Positions 35,317-44,388 of a DNA stretch of 64,000 nt are shown here, piece by piece. Source of the DNA: Nocardia kruczakiae NBRC 101016 (GTDB lineage: Bacteria > Actinomycetota > Actinomycetes > Mycobacteriales > Mycobacteriaceae). The translations under genes and the position numbers were made by a program. The DNA is taken from contig NZ_BDBL01000010.1 in assembly GCF_001612965.1 (NCBI RefSeq), positions 96,747-160,746 on the forward strand, given 5' to 3'. Numbering within the stretch: position 1 is the first letter of the stretch; the number at the start of each line of letters is the position of its first letter. The notes below the pieces were generated by a model that saw nothing but the letters and a program-made list of their open reading frames with translations, ran no database searches and was not told where the DNA came from.

Positions 35317-36489
35317 ATGGGCCGCACGCTGTTGATCACCAACGACTTTCCGCCCCGGCCGGGCGGTATCCAGTCGTATGTTCATTCGCTCGCGCTGCGG
35401 ATGCCGCCGGAGGATCTGGTCGTCTACGCGCCGCGCTGGCGCGGCGACTCCCATCAGCGGTTCGATGCCCAGCAGCCGTTCGAGGTCGTGCGCCATCCGA
35501 CCACGTTGATGCTGCCGACGCCGCTGGTGCTGCGCCGCGCGGCGAAGCTGCTGCGCGAGCACCGGTGCGACACCGTCTGGTTCGGTGCCGCCGCGCCGCT
35601 GGCCCTGATGTCGCCGGCGCTGCGCCGCCTCGGTGCGGACCGGATCGTGGCCAGCACCCACGGTCACGAGGTCGGCTGGTCTATGCTCCCCGGCGCCCGG
35701 CAGGTGCTGCGCGTGATCGGCGACCACACCGATGTCGTCACCTACGTCAGCAAATACACCCGCCGGCGCTTCGCCGCGGCCTTCGGCGCCCAGGCGGCCC
35801 TGGAATATCTGCCGCCGGGTGTGGACAGCACCGTCTTCCACCCCGACCCCGCCGCACGTGCCGAACTGCGCGCCCGGTACGGCCTGGGCGAGCGGCCGAC
35901 GGTGTTGTGCCTGTCGCGGCTGGTCCCGCGCAAGGGACAGGACATGCTGATCCTGGCGATGCGCGAGATCCGCCGCCGTATCGACGGCGCGGTGCTGGTC
36001 ATCGCCGGTGGCGGCCCGTACGAGGACAAGTTGCGCGCGCTGGTGCGCTCGCTGGACCTGGACGCGGACGTGGTGTTCACCGGTCGCGTCCCCGCCGCCG
36101 AACTGGCCGCCCACCACACCCTCGCCGACGTCTTCGCGATGCCCTCGCGCACCCGCGGCGCCGGACTGGACGTGGAAGGACTCGGCATCGTCTATCTGGA
36201 GGCGTCGGCGACGGGTGTGCCCGTGGTGGCCGGAAATTCCGGTGGCGCACCGGAAACCGTGCTCGAGGGCCGCACCGGGACGGTGGTCGACGGGCGAGAC
36301 GAGCGGGCCGTGGCCGATGCCGTCGTCGGCATCCTCGCCGACCGCGATGCCGCGGCGCGGATGGGCGCCGCCGGTCGCGAATGGGTCGCCGACCAGTGGC
36401 GCTGGGACGTCCTGGGCGGCCGGCTGCGGACGCTGCTCGATCCCGGCGCGCATTCCGGCGCGGTGGGATCCGACGGCGTCGGCCGGTGA
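35317..36489 (+). CDS. pimB: GDP-mannose-dependent alpha-(1-6)-phosphatidylinositol monomannoside mannosyltransferase
   Basis: A 390-residue GT4 glycosyltransferase (PimB', the Rv2188c homologue) that adds the second mannose to phosphatidylinositol monomannoside at the inner membrane face. N-terminal LITNDFPPRPGGIQSYVHSL and THGHEVGWSM form the acceptor domain. The donor site has LCLSRLVPRKGQD, VIAGGGPYEDKL and the EX7E motif EGLGIVYLE near 289-297. The product feeds PIM, lipomannan and lipoarabinomannan synthesis, the same pathway as mptA and lppM further along the window. ATG 35317 is supported by the leaderless -10. Confidence 0.94.
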   Translation: MGRTLLITNDFPPRPGGIQSYVHSLALRMPPEDLVVYAPRWRGDSHQRFDAQQPFEVVRHPTTLMLPTPLVLRRAAKLLREHRCDTVWFGAAAPLALMSPALRRLGADRIVASTHGHEVGWSMLPGARQVLRVIGDHTDVVTYVSKYTRRRFAAAFGAQAALEYLPPGVDSTVFHPDPAARAELRARYGLGERPTVLCLSRLVPRKGQDMLILAMREIRRRIDGAVLVIAGGGPYEDKLRALVRSLDLDADVVFTGRVPAAELAAHHTLADVFAMPSRTRGAGLDVEGLGIVYLEASATGVPVVAGNSGGAPETVLEGRTGTVVDGRDERAVADAVVGILADRDAAARMGAAGREWVADQWRWDVLGGRLRTLLDPGAHSGAVGSDGVGR

Positions 36490-36570
36490 GCGGGCAGGCG
36501 CTCCGGCCGGGCGCGGCGGGCGGGTCGCGCGTGCCCGGCACTGCGTTACCGCCTCCGGGCTCCGACCCAG

Positions 36571-36576
36571 TAGGCT
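36571..36576 (+). promoter_or_regulatory. -10 element preceding the short upstream ORF
   Basis: TAGGCT lies eight bases before ATG 36585. A transcript starting there would begin with the 10-codon ORF rather than with the SRPBCC gene. Confidence 0.5.
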
Positions 36577-36584
36577 CGGGTTTC

Positions 36585-36617
36585 ATGAGCGAGCGCAGCA
36601 GCGAGCCCCAGCCGTGA
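36585..36617 (+). CDS. Leaderless 10-codon upstream ORF coupled to an SRPBCC gene
   Basis: ATG 36585 starts a 10-residue peptide (MSERSSEPQP) whose stop codon overlaps the GTG of the next gene (GTGA at 36614-36617). With the -10 element eight bases upstream, the mRNA should begin at or next to this ATG, so ribosomes would load on the peptide and re-initiate on the downstream gene. The DNA resembles the Ser/Arg/Glu-coding GAGCGCAGC-type stretches common in mycolic actinobacteria. Whether the peptide itself matters, or only the coupling, cannot be told from sequence. Confidence 0.45.
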   Translation: MSERSSEPQP

Positions 36618-36997
36618 GCAGCATCCAGGTGGCCGACCAGACCTTCGTCGCCGCGTCCGGCGCCGCGGTCGCCGAGGTCCTGGCCGACCGGTCGCGCTGG
36701 CACCGCTGGTGGCCCGACCTCACCCTCGAGGTGCGAGAAGACCGGGGTGACAAGGGAATTCGCTGGTCGGTCAGCGGGCCGCTGACCGGCACCATGGAGG
36801 TCTGGCTGGAGCCGTCGCTGGACGGGGTGATCCTGCACTACTTCATGCACGCCGAACCGCCGGGCGCGGCCGCGCTCTCGTCCCGAACCCTGATGGCCGC
36901 CAACCGTTCCCGGCGGGTAGCCGGCAAGAAGATGTCGTTCGAGGTGAAATCGCGGCTGGAGGCCGGCCGTCCGGCCGGTGTGGCGCCGTCACGCTAG
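36614..36997 (+). CDS. SRPBCC (polyketide cyclase-like) protein
   Basis: A 127-residue START/SRPBCC-fold protein, the positional homologue of Rv2186c. The N-terminal VADQTFVAASGAAVAEVLAD and WHRWWPDLTLEV correspond to the first strand-helix unit, and IRWSVSGPLTGTMEVWLEP to the central sheet. The fold has a hydrophobic cavity for lipids or other hydrophobic ligands; no catalytic residues are known. GTG 36614 overlaps the stop of the short upstream ORF. The next gene is a second SRPBCC protein 23 bp on, so the two may form a functional pair. Confidence 0.8.
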   Translation: MSSIQVADQTFVAASGAAVAEVLADRSRWHRWWPDLTLEVREDRGDKGIRWSVSGPLTGTMEVWLEPSLDGVILHYFMHAEPPGAAALSSRTLMAANRSRRVAGKKMSFEVKSRLEAGRPAGVAPSR

Positions 36998-37020
36998 GTC
37001 GAAAGGAAACGCTGTCAGTC

Positions 37021-37458
37021 ATGGCCGACCGGACCCAGAGGTCGATCACCATCGATGCCCCCTCGGATCGGGTGATGGCCGTCATCGCCGATCTGCAGTC
37101 GTATCCGGAATGGGTGTCGGCGGCACGATCGGTGGACGTACTGGAGACCTTCCCCGACGGGCGGGCCCGCACGGCGAAATTCGTGCTGGACGCCGGCGTC
37201 GTCAAGGACACCTACGTGCTGTCCTACACCTGGCGGGCCGACGGCCGGGCGGTGAGCTGGAAGCTGGTCAGCGGCGAACTGCAGAAGGCGCAGGACGGCA
37301 CCTATGAGCTCATCGAGCAGCCCGACGGCACCACCCAGGTGGTGTACGAGCTGACCGTGGACCTCACCATCCCGATGATCGGGATGTTCAAACGCAAGGC
37401 CGAGAAGGTGATCACCGATACGGCCCTCAAGGAACTCAAGAAACGGGTCGAAGGCTGA
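37021..37458 (+). CDS. SRPBCC family protein (TB16.3-like)
   Basis: A 145-residue SRPBCC protein, the positional homologue of Rv2185c (TB16.3). The start RSITIDAPSDRVMAVIADL with YPEWVSAARSV is the typical cyclase/coenzyme Q-binding N-terminus. GTYELIEQPDGTTQVVYELT and LTIPMIGMFKRKAEK follow in the C-terminal sheet and helix. It probably binds a hydrophobic ligand; the ligand is unknown. AAAGGAAACG precedes ATG 37021. The stop at 37458 overlaps a CTG that may start the ArsA-like gene. Confidence 0.85.
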   Translation: MADRTQRSITIDAPSDRVMAVIADLQSYPEWVSAARSVDVLETFPDGRARTAKFVLDAGVVKDTYVLSYTWRADGRAVSWKLVSGELQKAQDGTYELIEQPDGTTQVVYELTVDLTIPMIGMFKRKAEKVITDTALKELKKRVEG

Positions 37459-38756
37459 CCCGGCCTCCGCAGCGCGGTCGTGGTGCCGTCACGACCCGTC
37501 TCGAACTGTTCATCGGCAAGGGCGGAGTCGGTAAGACCACGCTCGCCTGCGCGGCGGCCATCGCCGCGGTGCAGGCCGGACAGCGCGTGCTGGTCGCCTC
37601 GGTGGACCAGGCCCATTCGCTCGGTGACGCACTGGGTTTCCGCTTCGCCCACGATCCGGGCACCGTCGCCGGGGTCGTGACCGTCGCCCCCGGATTCGAC
37701 GTCATCGAGATCGATTCGCTTGCGCTGCTGGAGGATCGGTTCCGCGACGTGGCGCGGATGCTGTCCGGCGCGGGCCACGATCACGGCATCGACCTCACCG
37801 CGCTCGATCCGGCCGAACTGACCGGACTGCCGGGCGTGCAGGAACTGCTGGCATTGACCGAGATCGCGCAGTTCGCGGGCGAGGACGACTGGGATCTGAT
37901 CATCGTGGACTGCCCGCCCTCGGCGGACATGTTGCGCATCGTCACCGCACCCGACACCCTGCTCGGCTACCTCGAACGGATCTGGCCCACCCATGCCCGG
38001 GTGATGAGCGCGACCGGTACGGATATGCGGCGCGCGGTGGTGGCGGCGACGGTGGAGCGGATCGCGGCCGCGGTCACGGCGATTCGGGATCTGCTGGCCG
38101 ATGCGCAGCGCACCGGGGCCCGGCTGATCACCGGCGCCGAACGGGTAGCGCTGGCCGAATCGGCGCGGGTGCGTTCGGCGGCGGCACTTCTGGGTATACG
38201 TCTCGACGCGGTGGTGGTGAACAAAGTGCTGCCGCCGGTGCCGCCGGCCGACGGTGGCGCTCACCCCGCAGTGCAGTGGTATCTGCAGCGTCGCGCGGAA
38301 CAGCTCGACGTGATCGCGGATCTGCGCCGCCGGATGCCGGATGTGCCCGTGGTGATCGCCCATCACAGCGGGCCGGAACCGGTCGGGCCGCGGGCGTTGT
38401 CGACGCTGGCACAGGCATTGCCCGTTCGTGGCAACCCGCCGGCGGACGAACCAGACCCTATGCTGAGCGACACGACGCCGGAGCCCGGTAGCGCGACGGG
38501 GGAGCCGGAGGTGCGGTGGGAGTCGGGCACCGGGCTGGAATCGGTATTCACGCTGCGGATGCGTCTGCCGGTGGTCGACCCGGGCACGCTGCGACTGGGA
38601 CGAGTGGAGGACGATGTGATCGTGGGAGCGGACGGGGTCCGGCGGCGGCTACGACTGGCGCCGGTATTGCGGCGGTGCACGGTCGACGGCGCCGAACTCG
38701 ACGGTGAGCAACTCGTCGTGCGTTTCCGGCCCGACCCGGGGGTATGGCCGCAATGA
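37455..38756 (+). CDS. ArsA/GET3-like anion-transporting ATPase family protein
   Basis: A P-loop ATPase of up to 433 residues, positional homologue of Rv2184c. The deviant Walker A GKGGVGKTT (about residue 24-32) opens an ArsA/Get3-type domain with SVDQAHSLGD (switch I) and VDCPPSADMLR (switch II). The last 65 residues form an ArsA HSP20-like beta domain (RLPVVDPGTLRLGRVEDD). The start is a problem. No ATG, GTG or TTG occurs between the stop of the previous gene and the Walker A motif, and the first GTG (37569) would delete the P-loop. CTG 37455, which overlaps the previous stop as CTGA, is proposed. Cys residues for arsenite binding are absent, so arsenic transport is unlikely. Confidence 0.8.
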   Translation: MTRPPQRGRGAVTTRLELFIGKGGVGKTTLACAAAIAAVQAGQRVLVASVDQAHSLGDALGFRFAHDPGTVAGVVTVAPGFDVIEIDSLALLEDRFRDVARMLSGAGHDHGIDLTALDPAELTGLPGVQELLALTEIAQFAGEDDWDLIIVDCPPSADMLRIVTAPDTLLGYLERIWPTHARVMSATGTDMRRAVVAATVERIAAAVTAIRDLLADAQRTGARLITGAERVALAESARVRSAAALLGIRLDAVVVNKVLPPVPPADGGAHPAVQWYLQRRAEQLDVIADLRRRMPDVPVVIAHHSGPEPVGPRALSTLAQALPVRGNPPADEPDPMLSDTTPEPGSATGEPEVRWESGTGLESVFTLRMRLPVVDPGTLRLGRVEDDVIVGADGVRRRLRLAPVLRRCTVDGAELDGEQLVVRFRPDPGVWPQ

Positions 38757-39262
38757 CCCACGCCCACGACGACAGTTTCGGCGAATTCGCCCAGGAGCTG
38801 CGCGCCCTCGCCGAAACCCTGCTCGAGCGTGTCGAACCCGCCCTGCGTCGCGCGGCCGCCGACGGCCGCGAATGGGACAGTTGCAGCTGGTGCCCGGTCT
38901 GCGCGACCGCGGCACTGGTCCGCGGTGAGCATCACGACGTGGTCGCCGCGATCGCCGACCACGGCACCGCGATCGTGACCGTGCTGCGCGAGGCGCTGGC
39001 CGGCGTGCCGGTCGAACCACTGCTCCCGGACGACCTGCCGGATGCCGACGACGCATCGGACGAAGTCGATTCCGCGGCAACGGAAGTCGGTGCCGATCCG
39101 AGTTCGGAGCGCACCGAGCACGACGGGTGGATCGCGGGTGGGTCCAGTGCACAGCATCGTGATCCGCGCGGAGGCGCCCGAAGCAACGAACGTGCTGGGC
39201 GGGGGCGGGATTCGGCGCAACGGCCCGGATACGTTCCCATCCCGGTGCGGATCAAGAAATGA
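38753..39262 (+). CDS. Conserved hypothetical with CxxCPxC motif (Rv2183c-like)
   Basis: A 169-residue soluble protein. After a helical N-terminal part (FAQELRALAETLLERVEPAL) comes DSCSWCPVCATAALVRGEHH, a compact Cys/His cluster that could bind zinc. A helical stretch follows, then an acidic, low-complexity C-terminal third. ATG 38753 overlaps the stop of the ArsA-like gene (ATGA), and its own stop overlaps the glucokinase start (ATGA), so all three are tightly coupled. It corresponds in place to Rv2183c. The function is unknown; constant pairing with the ATPase suggests they interact. Confidence 0.8.
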   Translation: MTHAHDDSFGEFAQELRALAETLLERVEPALRRAAADGREWDSCSWCPVCATAALVRGEHHDVVAAIADHGTAIVTVLREALAGVPVEPLLPDDLPDADDASDEVDSAATEVGADPSSERTEHDGWIAGGSSAQHRDPRGGARSNERAGRGRDSAQRPGYVPIPVRIKK

Positions 39263-40320
39263 CCACTCGGGTCGGACGAGAGGCTCCGCTCACCGTCGGC
39301 ATCGATGTCGGCGGGACGAATATCCGGGCATCGGTGGTCGACGGGGACGGGGAGGTGCTCGACACCGTCCAGGCGCCGACCCCGCATTCGGCGCACGCGC
39401 TCGAGGACGGTCTCGACCGCGCGGTGCGGGAACTGTGCGCGCGTCACGACATCGGGGCGGTCGGGCTGGCGGTCGCGGGCTTCGTCGACGAATCCCGGTC
39501 CTCGGTGCGCTTCGCACCACATCTGCCCTGGGAGGACACCGCGGTCGCCGGGCGGCTCGGCCGCCGGCTCGGGTTACCGGTGATCCTCGAACACGATGCC
39601 AATGCCGCGATGTGGGCCGAATATCGGTTCGGCGCGGCCGCCGGCGCGCACAACGGCGTGCTGGTCGCGATCGGCACCGGAATCGGCGCGGCGCTCTTGG
39701 TGGAGGGGCGGCTGTATCGCGGAAGTTACGGTGTCGCACCGGAATTGGGGCATCTGCAGGTGGTGCCGCACGGCCGGATCTGCGCGTGCGGCAAACGCGG
39801 CTGCTGGGAGCGCTATTGCAGCGGGACGGCACTGGTCGACACCGCGATCGAAATGCTCGCCACCGATCCGATGCCGTCGACGATCCTGGCGCGGGAGGTG
39901 GTCGGCGATCCGGGATCGCTGACCGGGCGGCGGGTCGCGGGCGCGGCCCACGACGGTGATCCGGTGGCGCTGCACGTGATGGCCGATTTCGCCCGCTGGC
40001 TCGGGCTGGGACTGGCCTTCGTCAGCGATATCTTCGATCCGGACCTGATCGTCATCGCGGGCGGCGTCAGTTCCTCGGCGCCGCTGTTCCTCGACGACGC
40101 CCGCGAGCATTACGCCGCCGCGATCACCGGCGGCCGCCATCGTCCGCTGGCCCGCATCCGCACCACGCAACTGGGGGAGGCGGCGGGCATGATCGGCGCG
40201 GCCGAACTCGCGCGCACGGCACTGGAGACCGGGGCCGCCGAGGGGCATGCGCCGGCAACCGGTCGCGGCGCCGATTCGGCAGACGTGCGGCGAGCGCGCT
40301 CCACGGCGGGCCGGGAATAG
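39259..40320 (+). CDS. glk: ROK-family glucokinase
   Basis: A 353-residue sugar kinase. Phosphate 1 motif GIDVGGTNIRASVVD is at about 14-28. EHDANAAMWAEYRFG contains the catalytic Asp, IGTGIGAALL the phosphate 2 loop, and PELGHLQVVPHGR plus CACGKRGCWERYCSG the ROK zinc-binding signature. It should phosphorylate glucose with ATP or polyphosphate. In Corynebacterium the main glucokinase gene lies at the same place, between the acyltransferase and ripC regions. ATG 39259 overlaps the previous stop. The C-terminus (about 320-353) is a divergent tail that runs into a 24-bp tandem repeat, and the TAG stop lies within the first repeat copy. Confidence 0.9.
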   Translation: MTTRVGREAPLTVGIDVGGTNIRASVVDGDGEVLDTVQAPTPHSAHALEDGLDRAVRELCARHDIGAVGLAVAGFVDESRSSVRFAPHLPWEDTAVAGRLGRRLGLPVILEHDANAAMWAEYRFGAAAGAHNGVLVAIGTGIGAALLVEGRLYRGSYGVAPELGHLQVVPHGRICACGKRGCWERYCSGTALVDTAIEMLATDPMPSTILAREVVGDPGSLTGRRVAGAAHDGDPVALHVMADFARWLGLGLAFVSDIFDPDLIVIAGGVSSSAPLFLDDAREHYAAAITGGRHRPLARIRTTQLGEAAGMIGAAELARTALETGAAEGHAPATGRGADSADVRRARSTAGRE

Positions 40321-40378
40321 TCCTCCACGGCGGGCCGGGAATTGTCTTCCGCGGCGGGCCGGGAACAGTCTTCCGCGA
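40299..40378 (+). repeat. 24-bp tandem repeat, 3.3 copies, at the 3' end of glk
   Basis: Copies at 40299-40322, 40323-40346 and 40347-40370, plus a partial copy (40371-40378), share the core CGGCGGGCCGGGAA. The period is eight codons. The first copy contains the glk stop TAG where the second has TTG and the third CAG. Reading through would add 48 residues (to TAG 40465-40467), including repeated SSTAGRE-like units. Confidence 0.85.
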
Positions 40379-40516
40379 GAATCGACCACTCTCGTCGTGC
40401 TCGTTCGACGGGGAGACGTACGGGTGGGGAGCAAATGATCCGCGGCGTCGCACATCTCGCCGATTAGCTCGACGGCCGGTCGGTTTCGCGCGGCGGAAGC
40501 GTCCCATGTGTACCCG

Positions 40517-40591
40517 ATTTCACCGATGTGATTGCCGGCATGTGAAATACCTCGTGTGGGGTTGGTCGCAGCAGGTCGGCGACGGTAGAGT
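40517..40591 (+). promoter_or_regulatory. Promoter region of the acyltransferase gene
   Basis: TTGGTC (40562-40567) and TAGAGT (40586-40591) are spaced by 18 bp and form a plausible -35/-10 pair giving a leader of about 60 bases. Upstream, ATTTCAC (40517-40523) and GTGAAAT (40542-40548) form a 7-bp inverted repeat that may be an operator. Confidence 0.45.
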
Positions 40592-40656
40592 CGGTGCCGA
40601 CGGAGGTGCCTGCGACGAGGCCGGTCCCGTTCGACAATCACAGGGGAAAGGACGCA

Positions 40657-41382
40657 ATGTTCTACTGGCTGCTCAAATTCGTGCTGGTCGGGCCCTTCAT
40701 GCACATCTACAACCGGCCGAAGGTCGAGGGCGTGGAGAATATCCCCGCCGACGGAGCAGTCATCCTCGCCGGCAATCATCTGTCGTTCACCGACTGGTTG
40801 TTCACCCCGCTGCTGAGCCCGCGTCGCATCACCTATCTGGCCAAGGCCGAATACTTCACCACGCCCGGACTCAAGGGCCGGTTGCAGAAGTTCTTCTTCT
40901 CCGGCACCGGCCAGTATCCGATCGATCGCAGCGGCGCCAGCGCCGCCGAGGATGCGCTCAACACCGCTCGCAAACTGCTGAGCGAGGGCCGCATGGTGGG
41001 GCTGTACCCGGAAGGCACCCGCTCGCCCGACGGCCGCCTGTACAAGGGCAAGACCGGTGTGGCACGCCTCGCCCTGGAGACCGGTGTGCCGGTGATCCCG
41101 GTGGCACTGATCGGGACCGACGAGGTGTGCCCTCCCGGCCCGTTCCGGTGGCGCCGCCGCCGCGTCACCGTGAAATTCGGTGCGCCGATCGACTTCTCCC
41201 GCTACGAGGGCATGGGCGGTAACCGCTTCGTCGAGCGGGCCGTCACCGACGAGATCATGTACGAGCTGATGCAGATGTCGGGCCAGGAATACGTCGACGT
41301 CTACGCCGCCAGCCTGAAGAAGGGCGTGCCCTCCGGTAGCCGGCCCGAGGCCGAGCGGATCCCGGAGACCCTGGCGAGCTGA
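40657..41382 (+). CDS. 1-acylglycerol-3-phosphate O-acyltransferase family (PlsC-like, Rv2182c homologue)
   Basis: A 241-residue membrane-associated acyltransferase. Motif I NHLSFTDWL (HX4D, about 42-50) is followed by YPEGTRSPDG (motif III, about 120) and VPVIPVALIGTD (motif IV). The N-terminal FYWLLKFVLVGPFM is a hydrophobic membrane-binding segment. It should acylate lysophosphatidic acid or a related glycerophospholipid, and its long association with PIM genes suggests a role in envelope lipid assembly. GGGGAAAGGA upstream sets ATG 40657. A very strong terminator follows. Confidence 0.9.
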   Translation: MFYWLLKFVLVGPFMHIYNRPKVEGVENIPADGAVILAGNHLSFTDWLFTPLLSPRRITYLAKAEYFTTPGLKGRLQKFFFSGTGQYPIDRSGASAAEDALNTARKLLSEGRMVGLYPEGTRSPDGRLYKGKTGVARLALETGVPVIPVALIGTDEVCPPGPFRWRRRRVTVKFGAPIDFSRYEGMGGNRFVERAVTDEIMYELMQMSGQEYVDVYAASLKKGVPSGSRPEAERIPETLAS

Positions 41383-41400
41383 CCGCTCGCTCCCTGCGTT

Positions 41401-41432
41401 CTCGGCCCCCGGACGGTTGTCCGGGGGCCGAG
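41401..41432. terminator. Bidirectional terminator between acyltransferase and exoribonuclease genes
   Basis: A perfect 14-bp stem (starting CTCGGCCCCCGGAC) closed by a GGTT loop, followed by TTTCGTTT on the plus strand. It lies between the ends of two convergent genes, so it can serve both. Confidence 0.85.
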
Positions 41433-41440
41433 TTTCGTTT

Positions 41441-43513
<2,073 letters not shown>

Positions 43514-43526
43514 CGGATCGGCCGTA

Positions 43527-43919
43527 GTGGACGTCGTATTTCGCAATGACGAGGGCCCCTCGCGCCGTGACGGCCGCCCGCGCGGGGAAGGTCCGGCCAG
43601 CGCGCAGAGCGCGCTGCGGATCGGCAACGCCGATCGCACCATCCTGCGGTTGCTGCGTGACCGCGACCGCGACGGGATCCCGTCGGAGGTCGTGCTGCGC
43701 GACGGCAGCCGCCTGCTGATCTTCAACATCTGCTGGGGTTACGAGATCTCCTGGGAATTCGACGTGGCCCAGGGCTATGCGCCCGCCGCGGCCGCCGCGC
43801 AGATCACCACGAATATCAGCCCGAGTATCGGCGGGGTGCCGGTGGAGGTGTTCACCACCGCCGCGGTGGTCGCGGTCAACGATCCGGAAACCGGTGACCC
43901 GTTGCTGGCGGTCGGCTGA
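43527..43919 (+). CDS. Hypothetical protein downstream of aroG
   Basis: A 130-residue protein from GTG 43527 (VVDVVFRNDEGPSRRDG). The first third is polar and Arg/Ser-rich. The rest looks folded, with ILRLLRDRDRDGIPSEVVLR, LLIFNICWGYEISWEFD and a beta-rich end (VPVEVFTTAAVVAVNDP). There is no signal peptide or membrane helix. Codon bias is normal. It begins 13 bp after aroG and is probably co-transcribed. I do not recognise the family; a second small gene of unknown function follows 146 bp on. Confidence 0.65.
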   Translation: MDVVFRNDEGPSRRDGRPRGEGPASAQSALRIGNADRTILRLLRDRDRDGIPSEVVLRDGSRLLIFNICWGYEISWEFDVAQGYAPAAAAAQITTNISPSIGGVPVEVFTTAAVVAVNDPETGDPLLAVG

Positions 43920-44065
43920 ATCGCCGCGTCCGGGAAGCACGCGATCGTGACATGATCCGCAAAAGTTAGCTGTCAGGTTGCTGAACGCCGGAACCTGCAT
44001 TAGGTTTCCAGGCGTGACACTGCAGCGGCAACAGGCTGTGCGGGATACATGCTGAGAGGATCGCT

Positions 44066-44380
44066 ATGCAGAGCGCATCGGTAGCCAGGGGATTGCAAAC
44101 CGCGGGCAGGCCGATCGCCGCCCTCGCCGAACATGTGCTCGAGATCGACGGCGTCCCGGTCACGATCGTGATCGAACGCCCGGAGGTCGACCGCGCCGGC
44201 ATCGCGTGGCGCTGCCGGGTGCGGGTGGTGCGCGGCAACGGCCGGCTCGAAATGTCCCAGGTGGTCGGCGCCAGCGCCAGCGCGGTGCTGCGGCAGGCGC
44301 TCGACCTGGCCGGTCGGCGGCTGGGCATCAGCGAGGCCGAACTGCTCGGCGGCGCGGATGTGGGCGGTGTACTCGGCTGA
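44066..44380 (+). CDS. Small hypothetical protein upstream of the pknL 3' end
   Basis: A 104-residue protein starting MQSASVARGLQTAGR with GAGAGGA seven to thirteen bases upstream. The core VLEIDGVPVTIVIERPEV, then AWRCRVRVVRGNGRLEMSQV and a helical C-terminus (ASAVLRQALDLAGRRLGI), suggests a compact alpha/beta fold. There is no targeting signal. It ends eight bases before the convergent stop of pknL. The function is unknown and no family is recognised. Confidence 0.65.
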   Translation: MQSASVARGLQTAGRPIAALAEHVLEIDGVPVTIVIERPEVDRAGIAWRCRVRVVRGNGRLEMSQVVGASASAVLRQALDLAGRRLGISEAELLGGADVGGVLG

Positions 44381-44388
44381 CTCCGGGT

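Noticed and set aside
37569..37571. GTG 37569 as the start of the ArsA-like ATPase
   Set aside because: It would remove the Walker A motif, which is intact and in frame upstream.
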